Of a DNA stretch of 64,000 nucleotides, positions 31,261-42,728 are shown piece after piece. This DNA is from Batillaria attramentaria. Taxonomy: Eukaryota; Mollusca; Gastropoda; Batillariidae. How positions within the stretch are numbered: position 1 is the stretch's first letter; every line of letters starts with the position of its first letter. The notes beneath the pieces are model-generated. The model did no database searches. It saw only the letters and a list, made by a program, of their open reading frames with translations, and had not been told where the DNA came from. The DNA is taken from assembly GCA_018292915.2 (NCBI GenBank), contig JACVVK020000525.1, forward strand, positions 344,501-408,500. The letters are read 5' to 3'. Made by a program: the position numbers and the translations under genes.

Positions 31261-31261
31261 A

Positions 31262-31860
31262 ATCCCTTTCTCTTAATTGCTTCTTGATTTGTACTTCTTC
31301 CTCGTCACCGGTCTCGTGTTCCTAATTGGAACGCTTCATTATGGCGGAGTGTTCATCGGCGACGCCACGTGGAATCAAATGTGAAACTGCCGTTGAGTCA
31401 TGGATGTAAGCGCGCGAAACGTTCAATAGGCGCGTTCCGATGCTTCGTCACAAGCGCTGTTACACCAGTCCGTCTTGCTGCAGCGATAGTTATAACACGC
31501 GCGGGCGGCTAAACTATGAAGCGTGGCCTGGAGGCACGTTCAATAAAGCAAGTCAAGTAACCCGTTCAACCGAGCAAGCTGCGATTTGATTGGTGGTACT
31601 AATGCTTTCGGCTCGATTTGGCTGGCTAGCAGCTTATAAGCCCTCACGCCATTGAACGCGTCTCGGTTGTAAATACGGATCGGCGCATCAGTACTATATT
31701 GCGGAGTGGAATTTCAGCGCGAACCGTAATGTGATACAGACGTACGTAGCAGCGTAGTAGACAGCTAAATTCCGTAGTTTGCTACGCTAAATGCGGAGAG
31801 TAGGCAGGTTAGCATTTCATCACCTCCCCATCAAACTGTAGCCAAGCAAACTCACTCTGC
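31262..31860. other. No gene recognised
   Basis: CpG-richer stretch with several GGCGCGTTCC/AACGCTTC-type phrases. It may be a decayed MITE or the promoter side of the Crypton-like relic, but no inverted ends could be paired. Confidence 0.3.
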
Positions 31861-31865
31861 CAACA

Positions 31866-31935
31866 CTTCTGAAAGTGCCTGGTTGGAAACTCTGACCTTT
31901 TGCTGCTCTGTGCCGATTCTGATGCGACGTCTTTT
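31866..31935 (-). repeat. Short repeat shared with 37420-37475
   Basis: Minus-strand TGCGAC...CATCAGAATCGGCAC encodes VASESAQSS-type residues and recurs near 37420-37475. It is probably the leftover N-terminal exon of one transposase family present twice. Confidence 0.45.
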
Positions 31936-31961
31936 TTTTGTCTTTTTTTCTGTTGACATAC

Positions 31962-32031
31962 AAGGGACCGCTCTTTGCCGCGAATTAGCCTCTGTTGCTT
32001 GCGCGGCGTTAAGCCCTAAATAACTAACTAA
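31962..32031 (+). mobile_element. 70 bp hairpin-tailed SINE insertion
   Basis: TTGCCGCGAATTAGCCTCTG...GCGCGGCG with a TAACTAACTAA tail. Exact 12 bp TSD CTGTTGACATAC at 31950-31961 and 32032-32043. It interrupts the end of the Harbinger relic. Confidence 0.95.
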
Positions 32032-32043
32032 CTGTTGACATAC

Positions 32044-32350
32044 TCCCACTCGTTCTCAGTTGGTGCTTGGATCTGAATGTGGGTGCAGTCCACACAGCCA
32101 ATAACGTTGGGAAATCCTGCAATGTTGTGGAAGTCTCTTACTATTCGTTGTGACTTTTCCTCGGTTTGGGGCAGATGGACAAATTCTGGAAGTCTGTCAG
32201 ACAGTGTGTATGACACTCTTTTTTTCTCACACGCCCAACGGTCCTTCTGCTAACCCCAAACAAATCGGCAATCATGAGGTGAAATCAGGATGGGCTAGCA
32301 GAGAACCTCAGAGCGATCATCAGTTGTGTCACTGCTGACCAGTTTGATTT
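32044..32350 (-). pseudogene. PIF/Harbinger (HARBI1-like) transposase relic
   Basis: From about 32345 leftward: VTQLMIALRFSAS, a stop, then FHLMIADLFGVSRRTVGRV, the helix-turn-helix before the nuclease. A frame shift in an A run near 32225 leads to SYTLSDRLPEFVHLPQTEEK and FHNIAGFPNVIGCVDCTHIQ, ending IQAPTENEWEYVN. 'FPNVIG.VDCTHI.I..P' carries the first catalytic Asp of HARBI1-like nucleases. The stop, the shift and a SINE right after EYVN make it inactive. It is a different lineage from the Harbinger part of the chimera (FPNCTGA). Confidence 0.75.
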
Positions 32351-32392
32351 TCGAACTCTCTTTGCATCGGCATCCGTATTGCTTGCTTTCGC

Positions 32393-32474
32393 TCTTTTAT
32401 GACCTGGCAGAAAGGTACCTTTCTTAGCCGCGAAATAGTCTTTGTAGCTTGCGCGGCGTAAATAACTAACTAAC
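32393..32474 (+). mobile_element. 82 bp hairpin-tailed SINE insertion
   Basis: Begins TCTTTTATGACCTGGCAG and ends with the hairpin plus AAATAACTAACTAAC. TSD of 14 bp with one mismatch: TTGCTTGCTTTCGC (32379-32392) and TTGCTCGCTTTCGC (32475-32488). Confidence 0.9.
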
Positions 32475-32619
32475 TTGCTCGCTTTCGCGTACTTTTTTGC
32501 AGGAAGGAAGTTGTATTGAGCGTTGAACGCATGAGCAGTGCGAGGGAATTTTCTCGTCTAAATATAACGCGCAGGAATAGCTACTCCTGACCTATTTGCG
32601 CGTCTTGCGTACCGAATTC

Positions 32620-33560
32620 AAACAGGGAATAGTGGCAGAATAGCTACTGCAATTTTTGCGGTATTTCGAAATAACTTAGTCCACTTTTCTTGCATGTGGG
32701 CCCTGATTGAGCCGGCCCACAGGTCTGACACAAAAGACACTACACCATTGGGTGTTACAAAGCCCCTCAGAGATTGCCCAACATTGTCGTCTTTGAAATC
32801 CAAACTTAAGACACACTTGTTTTTAAAGTATCTGGACTGATCTGCGCAATTCATACTTATGAGCTGTGATCTCAAAATGCGCAATGGGTGGCATCGTATG
32901 CAAGTCTTATAGTGTCAGTCTTTCTTTTAGCTCCTTACCACTGCTGTCTTTTAGGTTTTATCTGTCTCATATTAATCTGTTCTTTTGTTTTGGGTTTTAT
33001 CACTGGCACTTGTTCTTGGTTTTTTATCTTGGTCTCTGCCTTTTTCTTTTTTTTTCAGCTGTGTGTGTGTGCCTTTTTTTTTCTTTTTTTTTTTTTTTTC
33101 TTACGCAGTTGAGTGAATGGGTTTTTGTGCTTTTTTAGGTTTTAGATTGTAAGGCGCCTAGAGCTCGTTCCACGGGGATAGGCGCCCTATAAATATTATT
33201 ATTATTATTATTACAGCAGTCAGTGCCTTCCAAGTCATGTGAGCGTTACAATGACTGAACATCATCGACTGCTCCACAAGAGAATGCGGGGTTTCAGTAA
33301 GCAGTTCAGTGCAGTCAATTACAACCCTGTGTCCTCGGAAACATTTCACGGAAATCACTCGGCATGGTTTTGTTGATCTGCTCCCTGGTCGGCCAGTAAG
33401 TCAGAAATGAGAGGTGGATGTACAGATGGTCGATCCATTTGTTGACAATCCTGGAGCAGGTTGCCTTTGAAACGGAAACTTCAGTCTGCAAGACCCAGAC
33501 CCAGTTTTAGATTTTCAAATAGGGCAGCATGAAATGTTGCAACATTTGGTGTAGAGGAGG
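32620..33560 (-). pseudogene. DDE_4-type transposase relic split by a LINE insertion
   Basis: Reading leftward from 33560: SVSKATCSRIVNKWIDHLYI, LTYWPTREQINKTMPSDF, then, after a shift, GHRVVIDCTELLTETPHSLV, FSHCNAHMTWKALTAV. A LINE 3' end (about 32758-33215) intervenes; TPNGVVSFVSDLWAGSI follows exactly where the family expects it. 'WPT...+...MP..F...FP', 'V.DCTE' with the first catalytic Asp, 'FS......T.KAL' and 'TP.G.VSFVSD.W.G' with the second Asp identify the DDE_4/IS4EU-ISL2EU superfamily, often fused to a THAP domain. The third acidic residue is not present. Confidence 0.7.
32758..33215 (+). mobile_element. 5'-truncated LINE 3' end with (ATT)n tail
   Basis: The left part encodes the end of an ORF2, LRDCPTLSSLKSKLKTHLFL, followed by a stop. 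Then comes a T/GT-rich 3' UTR and the terminal phrase GGCGCCTAGAGCTCGTTCC with GGATAGGCGCC and an ATT-repeat tail. The GGCGCCT/AGGCGCC phrases can pair as a stem. It sits inside the DDE_4 relic. The same 3' end occurs in reverse at 52955-53660. Confidence 0.75.
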
Positions 33561-33569
33561 TGGAGTGAG

Positions 33570-34690
33570 CTGCCATGATGGAGGATCAATCTAGATTATA
33601 CATGCACTCGTCTTTCTCAAAGAAACAATGTGCGCTTCGCCTTCTTTCATGGGGCGGAACAGTAACAAGAGTGCCGTCCCTTTATTGACCTTCACACACA
33701 GTGGCTCAGTGGATAACATACAGTCATATAGGGACAAGCGTATAGAACACATCTCAACACCCCCACTTGATCGATACGATCTCAACATTTGGCAACGGCT
33801 GTTAACACAGATCACTGCACACAGCACAATTCAGGTGGAGGCGGCTGTATACATTTGCATAAAAACATCAAAACACACACACACACACACAAACACTTAC
33901 TTGTACCTCCTAAGGATGAAATGCGTACAGGAGGTTGAACCGAGGGATCCCCGACATCAAGTCCTCCATTAGGTCGAAGTAGACCCACGAGCTGCGACCC
34001 CTCCCCGTCTTTCCATTTCTATCTCGTATTATTTTGTGCCTGAAAGAAAAATTCTCCAAATATTTAACGGCGATCTCCTCTTGTGTGTCTGCTCAGTTTT
34101 AAAACAAACATATTCATGTGTAGCCGAGTGGTTTGGACCCTCTCGCCCACTACCCTAGGTTCTCCGGCCAGCTGTGTGCCGCCGGCTTTGTTCGCCTGTA
34201 GGCTACCGCACGCGGGCAGCGTTGCGGATCCACGATAGCCACGTGTCAGTCAGTTGCTCCCCGCTCTGCCATTTGTTGCTTGTTTTTCCTGTTGCAATAA
34301 AACATGTCATAGCGACCGCTGTGTTTGCCTCCCTGCCTGCCTGAATCACTCAACACCATCACACATGCAACACACTTCCTCTTTAATTAGAGTGCTCAGA
34401 GAGCACATACACTTGTACAGTAAGTTTAAAAAAAACAACAAAAAAAACCCACACTCCTGAGTAGGGTTTGAACCCTTGTCCTCTGGTTAACGAATCTACT
34501 GTTGACTGTACGTGTGACTGTGCATACCTCCAAAGTTGACTACACTTATTATATGAGTTCAGATCTTTGCACATTTTTTTTTAAAGTGAATTTGAAATTG
34601 TACATTTTGTTAACACATACTTTTTTTCTGACCCTGGACATTTTCTTTTTGCCTTGTGTCAAGAGCAACAAAGCACACTATACATGAAAC
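33570..34690. other. No gene; possible tRNA-like fragments
   Basis: Contains a CA tract (33872-33892). On the minus strand at 34455-34500, AAGGGTTCAAACCCT matches a tRNA B-box, but no matching acceptor arm lies upstream. Near 34130, TAGCCGAGTGGTTTGGAC resembles a tRNA D-arm/A-box. Both look like decayed SINE heads. Confidence 0.3.
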
Positions 34691-34698
34691 ATGGGAAA

Positions 34699-35420
34699 CT
34701 AAAAAAAAAACAAAAAACTTTTGAGATGGAGTATGTGAAAAAAAAAATTACACATGAACCTGCTTTTCATGTTGTCGAATTTCTTACAACACTGGTCCGG
34801 ACTAAACTGGTGCCCCATCGCCCTCATCTCAGTAGAGATCTTTTTAAAGCACTCCATTTTCTTCATACGTGGATCAAGGAGCATCCACTTGTACTCCCTG
34901 TACTTCTCCAACAACAGCAGCACTGCCCTGTGGGACCAGGACATGCTGCTACTTGACGTCTGAGATTCTGAATGGAAAAAATCAAATAAATACATTTATG
35001 CGCCAAATTATAGTAATTTCACTAACAAAATAACATCAAAATAGATATTTTAAGCAATAAGCACATTTGGGCACATTTAGTCAAATCTTCCTTTAGTAAT
35101 TTCAGAGCAAATGTACACACCTTAATATAAAACAATTGATTTATTGTCATGAGTCTGCCTTAACAAGTTGAAAAGTTTGTTTTTTATGTTTGTTTTTTTT
35201 TGGGGGGTGGGGGGGGGGGTGGAACTTACCATCCAAATCCTCTTCCTGAGGTGTCAGCTGAGTCAGCTCTTGGTGTCAGCTGAGTCAGCTCTTGGTATAA
35301 AACACCCAGCTGACACCTGTTGGGGTGCTTTCCCCCCTCCACGATCTGTTTGCAGTAGGAGCTATCAGGCAGCTCTTGCAGTCTCTGCAACGAACCCCTG
35401 CAGGTTCCAGTTGCCATTTA
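34699..35420 (-). CDS. Myb/SANT-like DNA-binding exon (Harbinger-partner type)
   Basis: The main exon begins at an acceptor near 34973 and reads SWSHRAVLLLLEKYREYKWM, LLDPRMKKMECFKKISTEMR, FSPDQCCKKFDNMKSRF. 'W....V..LL..Y.......DPR.KK...F.KI..EM...G..FS.DQC..KF.NMK' is a trihelix/Myb-like domain as used by Harbinger-encoded partner proteins. An upstream exon-like frame at 35417-35226 (RGSLQRLQELPDSSYCKQIV) precedes it. No transposase lies directly beside it, and the C-terminal part is missing. Confidence 0.55.
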
Positions 35421-35429
35421 CATCTGAAA

Positions 35430-36460
35430 TAAGGCAACGAAAAACTCAGTGAATGTTCATTCACATGGGAGGCTACCTCTCCGGTAATCGTGAAAAATAG
35501 TATACGAAATTCTGGGAGCTAGATCTATTTGCACGCACGTTCCGTTAGATGTGTGTCTCTGCTCTGTGTCAGTGTACACGATGAATCAACGGCGAAGCAC
35601 ATTCATTCATTCACAGGCCCTTTCCTATTCGCGTGTCGCCTGCTTACCGGAGAAACGACACTCGGATCAGAAATCAAAATGGCGAGGAGATGACTGCTCG
35701 GCTGCGGTCGACAGTCATTTCAGGATATTTTGTGCATGTTTGTGGGGAAGGAGAGGTCAAACTGAGCAGGGGAGGTGTCCGCAAAGATCTTGGAAACATA
35801 AGGTCTTTGGTGTCCGAGTCTAACGTCTCTTTGCATCGAGCAGAACCGAAAGAACCCGAAAAAGTGCGTTTGATGGGACCTGCAATCTAGAATCCTCATA
35901 CAGATCACATGAAAGGAACTGCAGGACACACACACACACACACAAACCTCACTAAAAATTCATAAAGAAAGCACAAACAGAACGATTGTCTTGGCAGTGT
36001 CGGAAATAACATAGAACAGTACAGCAAACAAAAGATGGACAGTTGATGTAGGACACTTTCAACCATGGATGATAAACCAAAAACTGGACGATAAACAGCA
36101 GGCTTTGTAACTGAACCATTAACAGCAAAAACACAGTAGCACCAAAATTTGTAATGGGACCATAGATATTTGTGTATCCATCGTTTATAATCTGCGTCAC
36201 AACATCAGTACATGGCACATCTTCCTTTGACAGCGACACATGAAATATCCAATGACTTTAAAAAATGTAAGACAATGACTGAAGTCACAATACATTGGTT
36301 CAGTCAAATCACAGACCAGTACTTGTGTCAAAGTGAAAGTAATGTGTCTTGAGCAAGAGTCTGACAGGACCCACAATCCAGAATACAGTACAGTTCACAG
36401 GAAACAGCACACACACACACACACACACACACAACACAAGAACATGACAACAAATTACAA
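35430..36460. other. No gene recognised
   Basis: Two similar phrases recur at 35885-35945 and 36366-36432 (CAGAATCC...CACAGGAAAC/ACATGAAAGG followed by a CA tract), an old local duplication. No coding pattern. Confidence 0.35.
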
Positions 36461-36465
36461 ATATT

Positions 36466-37022
36466 TCACTTCCGGTTGATCATGGCCAGCAACATTTGTT
36501 CCCAAAGTTTTCTTTGAGCTTCGCTCTCCTGCCGCCTTAATTCTCTTTCTTCCTCTCGTTCCTGCCTGTCCTTCTCCCTCTCCTTCCTTTCTCCCTCCCT
36601 AATCCTTTGGTTTTCGCCCATTTGCCGCATTTCAAATTCCAGACGCCGCCGTTTCAGCTCCCTCTCTTCGTCGTCTTGCCGCCGTTTCTCTGCGATCTCA
36701 CGCTCCCGGATTTCAAGCTGAGCCCTCTGCATCTCTCGCCGTGCTTCAGCTTCCTCTCGTCTAGCCTCAGCATCCTCCCTTCGCCACCTCTCTTCTCTCT
36801 CATCCCTATCACGCCACATAGATGCGATGTCTGTTGGTGAGCGACGCCTTCTTTGGCTTGGTGTGCTGGATTGCGAAAGTGGAGATCCCTCCCCTTCGTC
36901 ACTGCCATTGGAATTCCCAGGTGATTCTGCTGGCTGATCTTGCAGGTTTGTTGGAGCTTGGGCTTGCGATGGAGCTTGGGCTTGCGATAGAGCTTGGGCT
37001 TGCACCTGCACTGGCAGTGGAC
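36466..37022 (-). CDS. Charged coiled-coil terminal exon (Myb/MADF accessory type)
   Basis: Begins at an acceptor (CAACAG|GTCC) near 37022 and ends in a stop at 36466. The first part repeats QAQALSQAQAPSQAQAP. The middle is Ser/Pro-rich (SPLSQSSTPSQRRRRSPTDI). The last 110 residues form a continuous Arg/Glu coiled coil (WRREDAEARREEAEARREMQ and onward) ending WEQMLLAMINRK. Such tails follow the Myb-like DNA-binding domain in Harbinger-type accessory proteins and in many host transcription factors. The DNA-binding exon was not found upstream. The frame is clean. Confidence 0.4.
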
Positions 37023-37376
37023 CTGTTGGCACAAGACAAGTGAAAAAGGAGTGTTCATTTAATTCAACGTGGACATGGAACAATTAAATTGCAACTACTT
37101 TTTCAGAGTGTATACACATTTATTGCTAAATTTACTTACATAGATCTACAAATTTATACCAAGACACATGCCTTTGTTAACAAAAGCACTTATTTGCATC
37201 TCTCACTTAAAATCTTTGCAACTTGCTTCAGGGCTCCCTAAAAGCCACAGACCTAAAGGGTCAGAATCATTTCTCAAGTTTTTAGTGCATGGAATTATAA
37301 ATTCAGTAAATACTGCTGAACAGAGGTGTGTGTGTGTTTGTGTGTGTGTGCAAAACTGAATTTTATCAACTTCAAA

Positions 37377-37620
37377 TCATATAATTAAATGAAGTGGGTA
37401 CAATTCAGTTTTGAAAGTTGGAAACTGCGACTTTTTGCCGCTGCTCTGTGCCGACTCTGATGCGACGTCTGAATCATAGCTATGCGACACCGAAGTGCAC
37501 CCGCTGCCGGGCGAGGGCTCGAGCCCCTCCACAACTTTTCCACTGACGAAAAAGTCCATAGTCTTTTGAACTTTCACTTTTTTCGGTGGCATGATTCGCC
37601 ACAGAGAAAGCGAATCCGAT
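37377..37620 (-). CDS. N-terminal exon, hAT/ZMYM-like (MPPKK...TMDFF)
   Basis: Starts MPPKKVKVQKTMDFFVSGK and continues with GLEPSPGSGCTSVSHSYDSD, ending near 37440 in SAQSSGKKS. 'MPPK......T.D.FF' openings are typical of hAT- or ZMYM-like transposase genes with an N-terminal PIP-like peptide. A related SESAQSS segment lies at 31866-31935. No downstream transposase exon was found. Confidence 0.35.
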
Positions 37621-37699
37621 CGGCTGCAAAGGAAAAAAAAACATTTGAAAACAAGTGCCCACATACAAACGTGATGCGCATGGTGCCATTGACGTCAAG

Positions 37700-39230
37700 A
37701 GTCTGACAATGCGAAGTGGCAACATTTTCAGTTTGAACCATGTTGCTGTTTTCCCCGCTCACGCTGCCAAACATGTAATGCTCTTGGTACATTACAGGGA
37801 CAAAAAAGATGAGAGTCTTGATTTGTATAGGATGGACTTAAATCATCTGTTCAGATTCAACGTTTTCCATTATTAATTACTGTTTTGCGTTTGATTATGC
37901 ATGCTAGTTTACACCGACCTTGTCCCTGGAAAGCAAAACTGCACGTACAATTTAACACACTGGATTATGTGACGGTGATTTTGTAAAGTTTAAAAAGTAC
38001 AGCAGCTGTGTAATAGTGCCTGTCGTATTTTACGCTCCGCCCCCTTTTTTTTCCTTTTATTCTTTCACCTCACTACCATCCTTCCACGTGAATATGCTTG
38101 TCGGCTCACAATCTAGATCTAGAGAGACATAAACTGACACTCACACATCAGTGTTCACATCAAATCAGCGGTAATCAGAAATTTTGTTCAGTCGTCAAAG
38201 GGAAATCTCGTGTGTTTGTGTAGATCTTTCTGCTATGCGGTTGGGAGGAATCAGCATGCCGGCCTGTCAGATTCGAGGGATCTTGAACTGACTTACGTTT
38301 TAGTTGAAAGATCTTTTCGCTGAGTCAGTGAATTTTTTTATCATTAAGAAAAGCTTGTAGAAAGCAGGACCTGTGAGATTTTTCAGCCAACTGTTTTTGA
38401 GACTGACAAATAGATATTACACCAATTCCTGTTATTCTGTCAGCTTTTGTCTGATCTGCCCACCTTTAGAAATCTCCGACTTTTCCCGCGGTTTTCTATT
38501 CAGGCACGCATGCGCCGACACCTTGCAAATGGCTGCCAAGCAGACGAACCTCAGCTCGCAGTGTTAGAGTTGGGCATTTTCCACTCAGACAATCATGCAC
38601 GGTAGCTTGTAAGGCCAAACTGTATATTTTCATGGAGCGTTATTCAGCGTCACTTGTATCCTATCATTATTTAAATATTGGTCCAGCCACCACAGAGATA
38701 TTAATGTGTTAAATTTTTTCCTACGCGAAGAGCCATGACCTTCGATTACAGGAGAGGGGAAACCATGACTAGGCTCGGACAAGCCACATGGGAGGCTTCT
38801 ACTTCACTTTCAGGCGAAGATTCATCACATTCTTGCACAAAATCAACATCATCGGAGTCTGACTCTGGATCGCTAGCACTATCGCTATCGAGCACAAGTT
38901 CGTGTTAAACTTCAGCGCGCTTGAGGTGTCGCTTTCGTGCCATTTGTTCAAAATTCGAGCGAAAACCACCATCAAAGACGCAGGAAGTGGTCTCATAGGA
39001 AGGGAGACAACACCATAAACCTGGTTTTGGATGCTTTAGAGCTGGATCAGGACACGATTTGGACTGCTAGTTGTCATTACGAGTGTACTCGTAGCCCGTC
39101 AGGAAAGGGTAAAAAGAAAGAGCGGTGGTGGACCAAAGGGTGGAGTTGTGCACACTCTTGTTAAATTAGAAATTGTTAATGCGCATTACCTGGAAACGTC
39201 AGTTATTTTGCAAATGACATGATCATTTCC
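37700..39230. other. No gene recognised
   Basis: Mostly AT-rich. At 38996-38799 the minus strand has acidic, Ser/Asp-rich codons that may be a first exon (ESDTSS..., DSDSGSLALSLSSTSS in alternate frames), but no second exon was found. Confidence 0.35.
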
Positions 39231-39232
39231 AA

Positions 39233-41390
39233 TTAAACTTTTATTGTGGGGCCTAAAAAAATTGTGCTACTTACAGTGTCCATGTCCGCATTTTGATTTT
39301 GGCAGGGCATCCTGTTTTTTTGTGCTCTGAATACAAAGTCGCTTCCTTCGGAGGTAGGCATCATGGTCTCCTTCCTATTTAAAAAAAAAAATGGTATGAT
39401 TGATATTCCACATCCCTTAAAACTTTTGGACCAGCTAGAACCAAGGACGTACATAACCATCAGAGCAAGTTGGCGCTGCAGACGAAGATTGTTCTCCTGA
39501 TGGCCAAACTGGTACAGGTTGGGGTTCTCTGCAGTCCGACCCATACCACGGTGTTGACTGAAGTGTTCTTCTATGGGGTCCTGACAAAACTTGTTGCTCA
39601 GAACAAAAGGCACTCCTTGGCTGAGGAGATACTTCGTTACCCCAACGAAAGCATGAACAGTCATGACAAGTCCTCTGAATGTTTGGTGCGTCAAGCACAT
39701 TTTCTGCCGATCAGTTTTGGAGAATTGGCCAGGTCGATGGTTCACTGAAGTCTGCCATTCTTCCAGGTATGCCAAGAACTCCCCCTCAAGGAAATCAAAG
39801 CGAGCGTCATCCAGTTGTGTGTATGCCTGCAGGTCTGGCTTGCATGTACGGTCAGCTTCGTTCAGGTTCCTTGTGTTTAGGCAGTCAAAGAAGCGGTCCA
39901 TCAGCAGTATGAACTTTGCAGTTTCCTGCGCATCAGCTGGACCGTAACTCTGAATGACTTTCCCCACTCGCTGACTCAGGACTTGGGCGGCCAAGCTGAC
40001 GTTCATTTTGGAGTGAGGTGTAAGGTGAATGTGATCATAGCTCAGTTTTGTCCTTCGCAGGCCATTCTGTACATCCATGTTGTAAATGTCCGTGATGTGT
40101 CGCCACAAGAGGTGCTGGCCGTCCTTCCACAGAAGCCTCGTGTTCCGCCCACTCCCACTGCTCTCTAGGTTGTTCCTCACAGTTTTTATTAAATGAGGTG
40201 GGTCTGAAATGAAAAACACTTCTCTCTCTGGTGCAAACATGTTCACAGCCTTAAAACAAACATCCTGAATGCCAGGAATCTGATGAAGCTGGTAGAGGCG
40301 CTGGTTTGGTGATGCTTTGTCGCTGGTGCTGGCAACCACCTGTAATCCGCATTCTTCTACACACCCAATGGCTGTCCACAGGAGCGGCATTAGCTGATCA
40401 GAGGTGGCGGTTCTGGTGCCGAAGTACCCAAGGCTCATCTTTAGATGCGAGTTGACTCCGACAACGTAGAACACAAGTGCATGTGTTGCCATCTTCTCAA
40501 ATGTCCACATGTCCTTGTTAACAAACCCTACGAGGGCCCCTGACCTTTCATCAAATACAAGGTCTGATTTGATCGTCATCTCATCATGCAGCAGCACGAC
40601 ATATCTTTGATGAGGCTGCAGGCTGTCTGCAAACTTTTTCAATTCGGCCATAACCTCTGGTTGAAATCCCTGTTCTAGACGAACTGCACTTGTGTACTGT
40701 CGCAGAGTTGTCTCTGCAGGCAACTCCACAACCCCTGTGGTCCTAAGCGTCTCATACGCTGCCTTGCTTTTGCTATGTAGTAGAATAGCGAGGCGTATCA
40801 TCATTGGATGCCATCGCATCCCCCGTTTTTTTGTCCTGAGGGCCTTCTGCTGCTCCTCCCAGAAAAGTTTCTGCATGGGCTCTCGAATGGCTGAAGTGTC
40901 AGTGGCACTCAAGCTTTTGTGAAACTCTGGGGAAATTTCAATTGAGTCTCTGACCATGCTGTTTTGGAATGCTCTGAGCTTCTTTTGGAGTTCCCCATTC
41001 TCCTGGCGAACTTTCTTGAATGCTTCTTTCAGGTGCTCTTTCGGCATGGAGTGCAGCGGATTCCTTGGTTCTGGATCTGGGCGCAAGGTCTGCAAATATT
41101 TGATCCAGAGGGCAGAAGAGCCTGGCACTGTGTTGACCTGACACAGGAAACATGGGACATCTTTCCATTGACCAGTGCATACTGGATGTGCTGATAATGC
41201 GGGCTTTTACCATCAAGGGGGGGGGGGGGGGGGGCGGCGAAATCTTGAAGAGAGGTAGCAGTCACCCCTGTGCAGATGGCCATCTCTTGAAGACTGTTTA
41301 AAAAGTGGGTCAGCCTCTTGGTCTCCAGGTTTGTCGGCAGGTGCTGAACAGGTAACCCAAGGACCTGTAAACATAGACGCAAACTTACAT
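39233..41390 (-). CDS. P-element/THAP9-like transposase, near-complete but frameshifted at the N-terminus
   Basis: A 631-codon frame (41128-39233) covers the catalytic part: HDEMTIKSDLVFDERSGALV with Asp182, VVASTSDKASPNQRLYQL with Asp270, FFISDPPHLIKTVRNNL at 309, and FCQDPIEEHFSQHRGMG with Glu520/521. This is the RNase H-like core and insertion-domain order of P-element transposases. Upstream, LQDFAAPPPPPLDGKSPHYQ then CVRSTQCQALLPSGSNICRP lies in another frame (41382-41100), joined by a one-base shift near 41100, and a coiled coil (EHLKEAFKKVRQENGELQKK) follows. The THAP domain expected at the N-terminus was not found within 1 kb. No inverted repeats were paired. The catalytic residues look intact. 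Confidence 0.8.
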
Positions 41391-41430
41391 GAAATCATTA
41401 ACATACACATGTTCTGATGATGGTCTCTAG

Positions 41431-41453
41431 TGTGTGTGTGTGTGTGTGTGTGC
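41431..41453. repeat. (GT)n microsatellite
   Basis: About 11 GT units. Confidence 0.9.
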
Positions 41454-41569
41454 TGGGGTTGGGTGTGTCGCCATGAGACCTGCCTACCCATCAAACATGA
41501 CATGAGTAGTGCCAAAAACCAAACGAGTAGTTTCCTGGCCGAATGAGTAGTCCTAACGTATCCCAAATG

Positions 41570-42065
41570 AAATGTGCCAGCTTGTTGCTTAAGCTACAAA
41601 TCAACTATTCTATTCTTTAGCTTGATTGATTTGACAAGTTACAGTGTACTGCCATGGTATCTCAGTTTTTTTTTAATTTTTTAAAAGCCTATTTTTTTCC
41701 TACCGGGTATTTATACATCATTAAACTTTGAATGAGGCTCGTTCAAAAAGCTGGATCGGCGTGAGCAAAAGTTCAAATTGGATTTTATTAAACGCTAAAT
41801 TGTGTAGATTTAGGGGGAAAAATGTGTAGTGGGGCAATTAAATGCGTAGTAGAGTAGTAAACCCAAAATTACTTAGTTTTCTATGGTCAATGTGTAGTGT
41901 AGGCAGGTCTGCGCCATTAGAACTTTCCTCATTAGAAGATAAATGACATCACAAAACAAAGCGTATCAATTGGTCCCAATGTGAAAAAATGACTTCAGGT
42001 GGTTCCTGATCTGTACAGCCCCCTCCCCCCCCAAATCCTGAACATCTTCCTACGCCACTGTTTTC

Positions 42066-42109
<44 letters not shown>

Positions 42110-42389
42110 TATACAGTAACATCCGTGGTGTGTGTGTGTGTGTTTGTAATCTGACTTCGAAAAGAAGTGAACTGTAAACCAAAAACGTCACAAGTGCCGT
42201 AACAAAAGCTAAGCCAAAATCAATTTCTTCATACAATCCTTGAAATCACATCTGAAGTCCAAAATATTGCACACACACATCAAGTTTTTAGTGTCATGTC
42301 AAAGCGCTGATCAGCAATGAGACAGATAAGTGAAAGCGGCCGCGAAAGCACGATAAGACTACTAGACCTAGTAGCTGCTCACCACTGAA
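41570..42389. other. No gene recognised; CA/GT microsatellites
   Basis: GT tracts at 42070-42105 and 42130-42143. Otherwise AT-rich non-coding sequence. Confidence 0.4.
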
Positions 42390-42728
42390 TGAACGACGAG
42401 TTGTACTTCGTGTTCCATAAATTGATGATCTTCGCTGCTTCGTCCTTACTCCTTACCCATCCAGTGAGGGAGGAATTTTCGCCGACCTGATTTCTGTGAA
42501 AAAAATTCGGGTAGAAGTGTTTCGTTCATGGCGGCAGACGGCTGCTTCGTCCTTACTCTTTACCCATCCAGTGAGGGAGGAATTTTCACCGACCTGATTT
42601 CTGTGAAAGAATTCGGGTAGAACTAGAAGTGTTTCGTTCATGGCGGCAGACGGCCCTTTCGCGGCTTTTCTTGATGAAACGAAAACGAGGCGGAAAACCC
42701 CAGGTGACGTCATTCTAAAAATAGACAT
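42390..42728 (-). pseudogene. First-exon relic disrupted by a tandem duplication
   Basis: Reading leftward: MSIFRMTSPGVFRLVFVSSR and MNETLLVLPEFFHRNQVGEN, then SSLTGWVKSKDEAA twice because of the repeat at 42434-42652. The leftmost part reads AAKIINLWNTKYNSSFIQW before a GTGAGC donor-like site. The original exon was probably a single pass. The duplicate differs in length (107 and 112 bp) and so breaks the frame. The protein family is not recognised. Confidence 0.35.
42434..42652 (+). repeat. Two-copy tandem repeat, 107 and 112 bp
   Basis: Each starts GCTGCTTCGTCCTTACTC and ends CATGGCGGCAGACG. The copies differ by a few substitutions and two small indels. Confidence 0.95.

Noticed and set aside
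31300..31820. CpG-rich stretch as a MITE or promoter
   Set aside because: No inverted ends or TSD could be paired and no adjacent intact gene starts there.
34455..34510. tRNA gene on the minus strand
   Set aside because: Only the T-arm/B-box is convincing; no matching 5' acceptor or D-arm.
39470..41194. Plus-strand frames across 39.4-41.2 kb
   Set aside because: Antisense shadows of the P/THAP9-like transposase.
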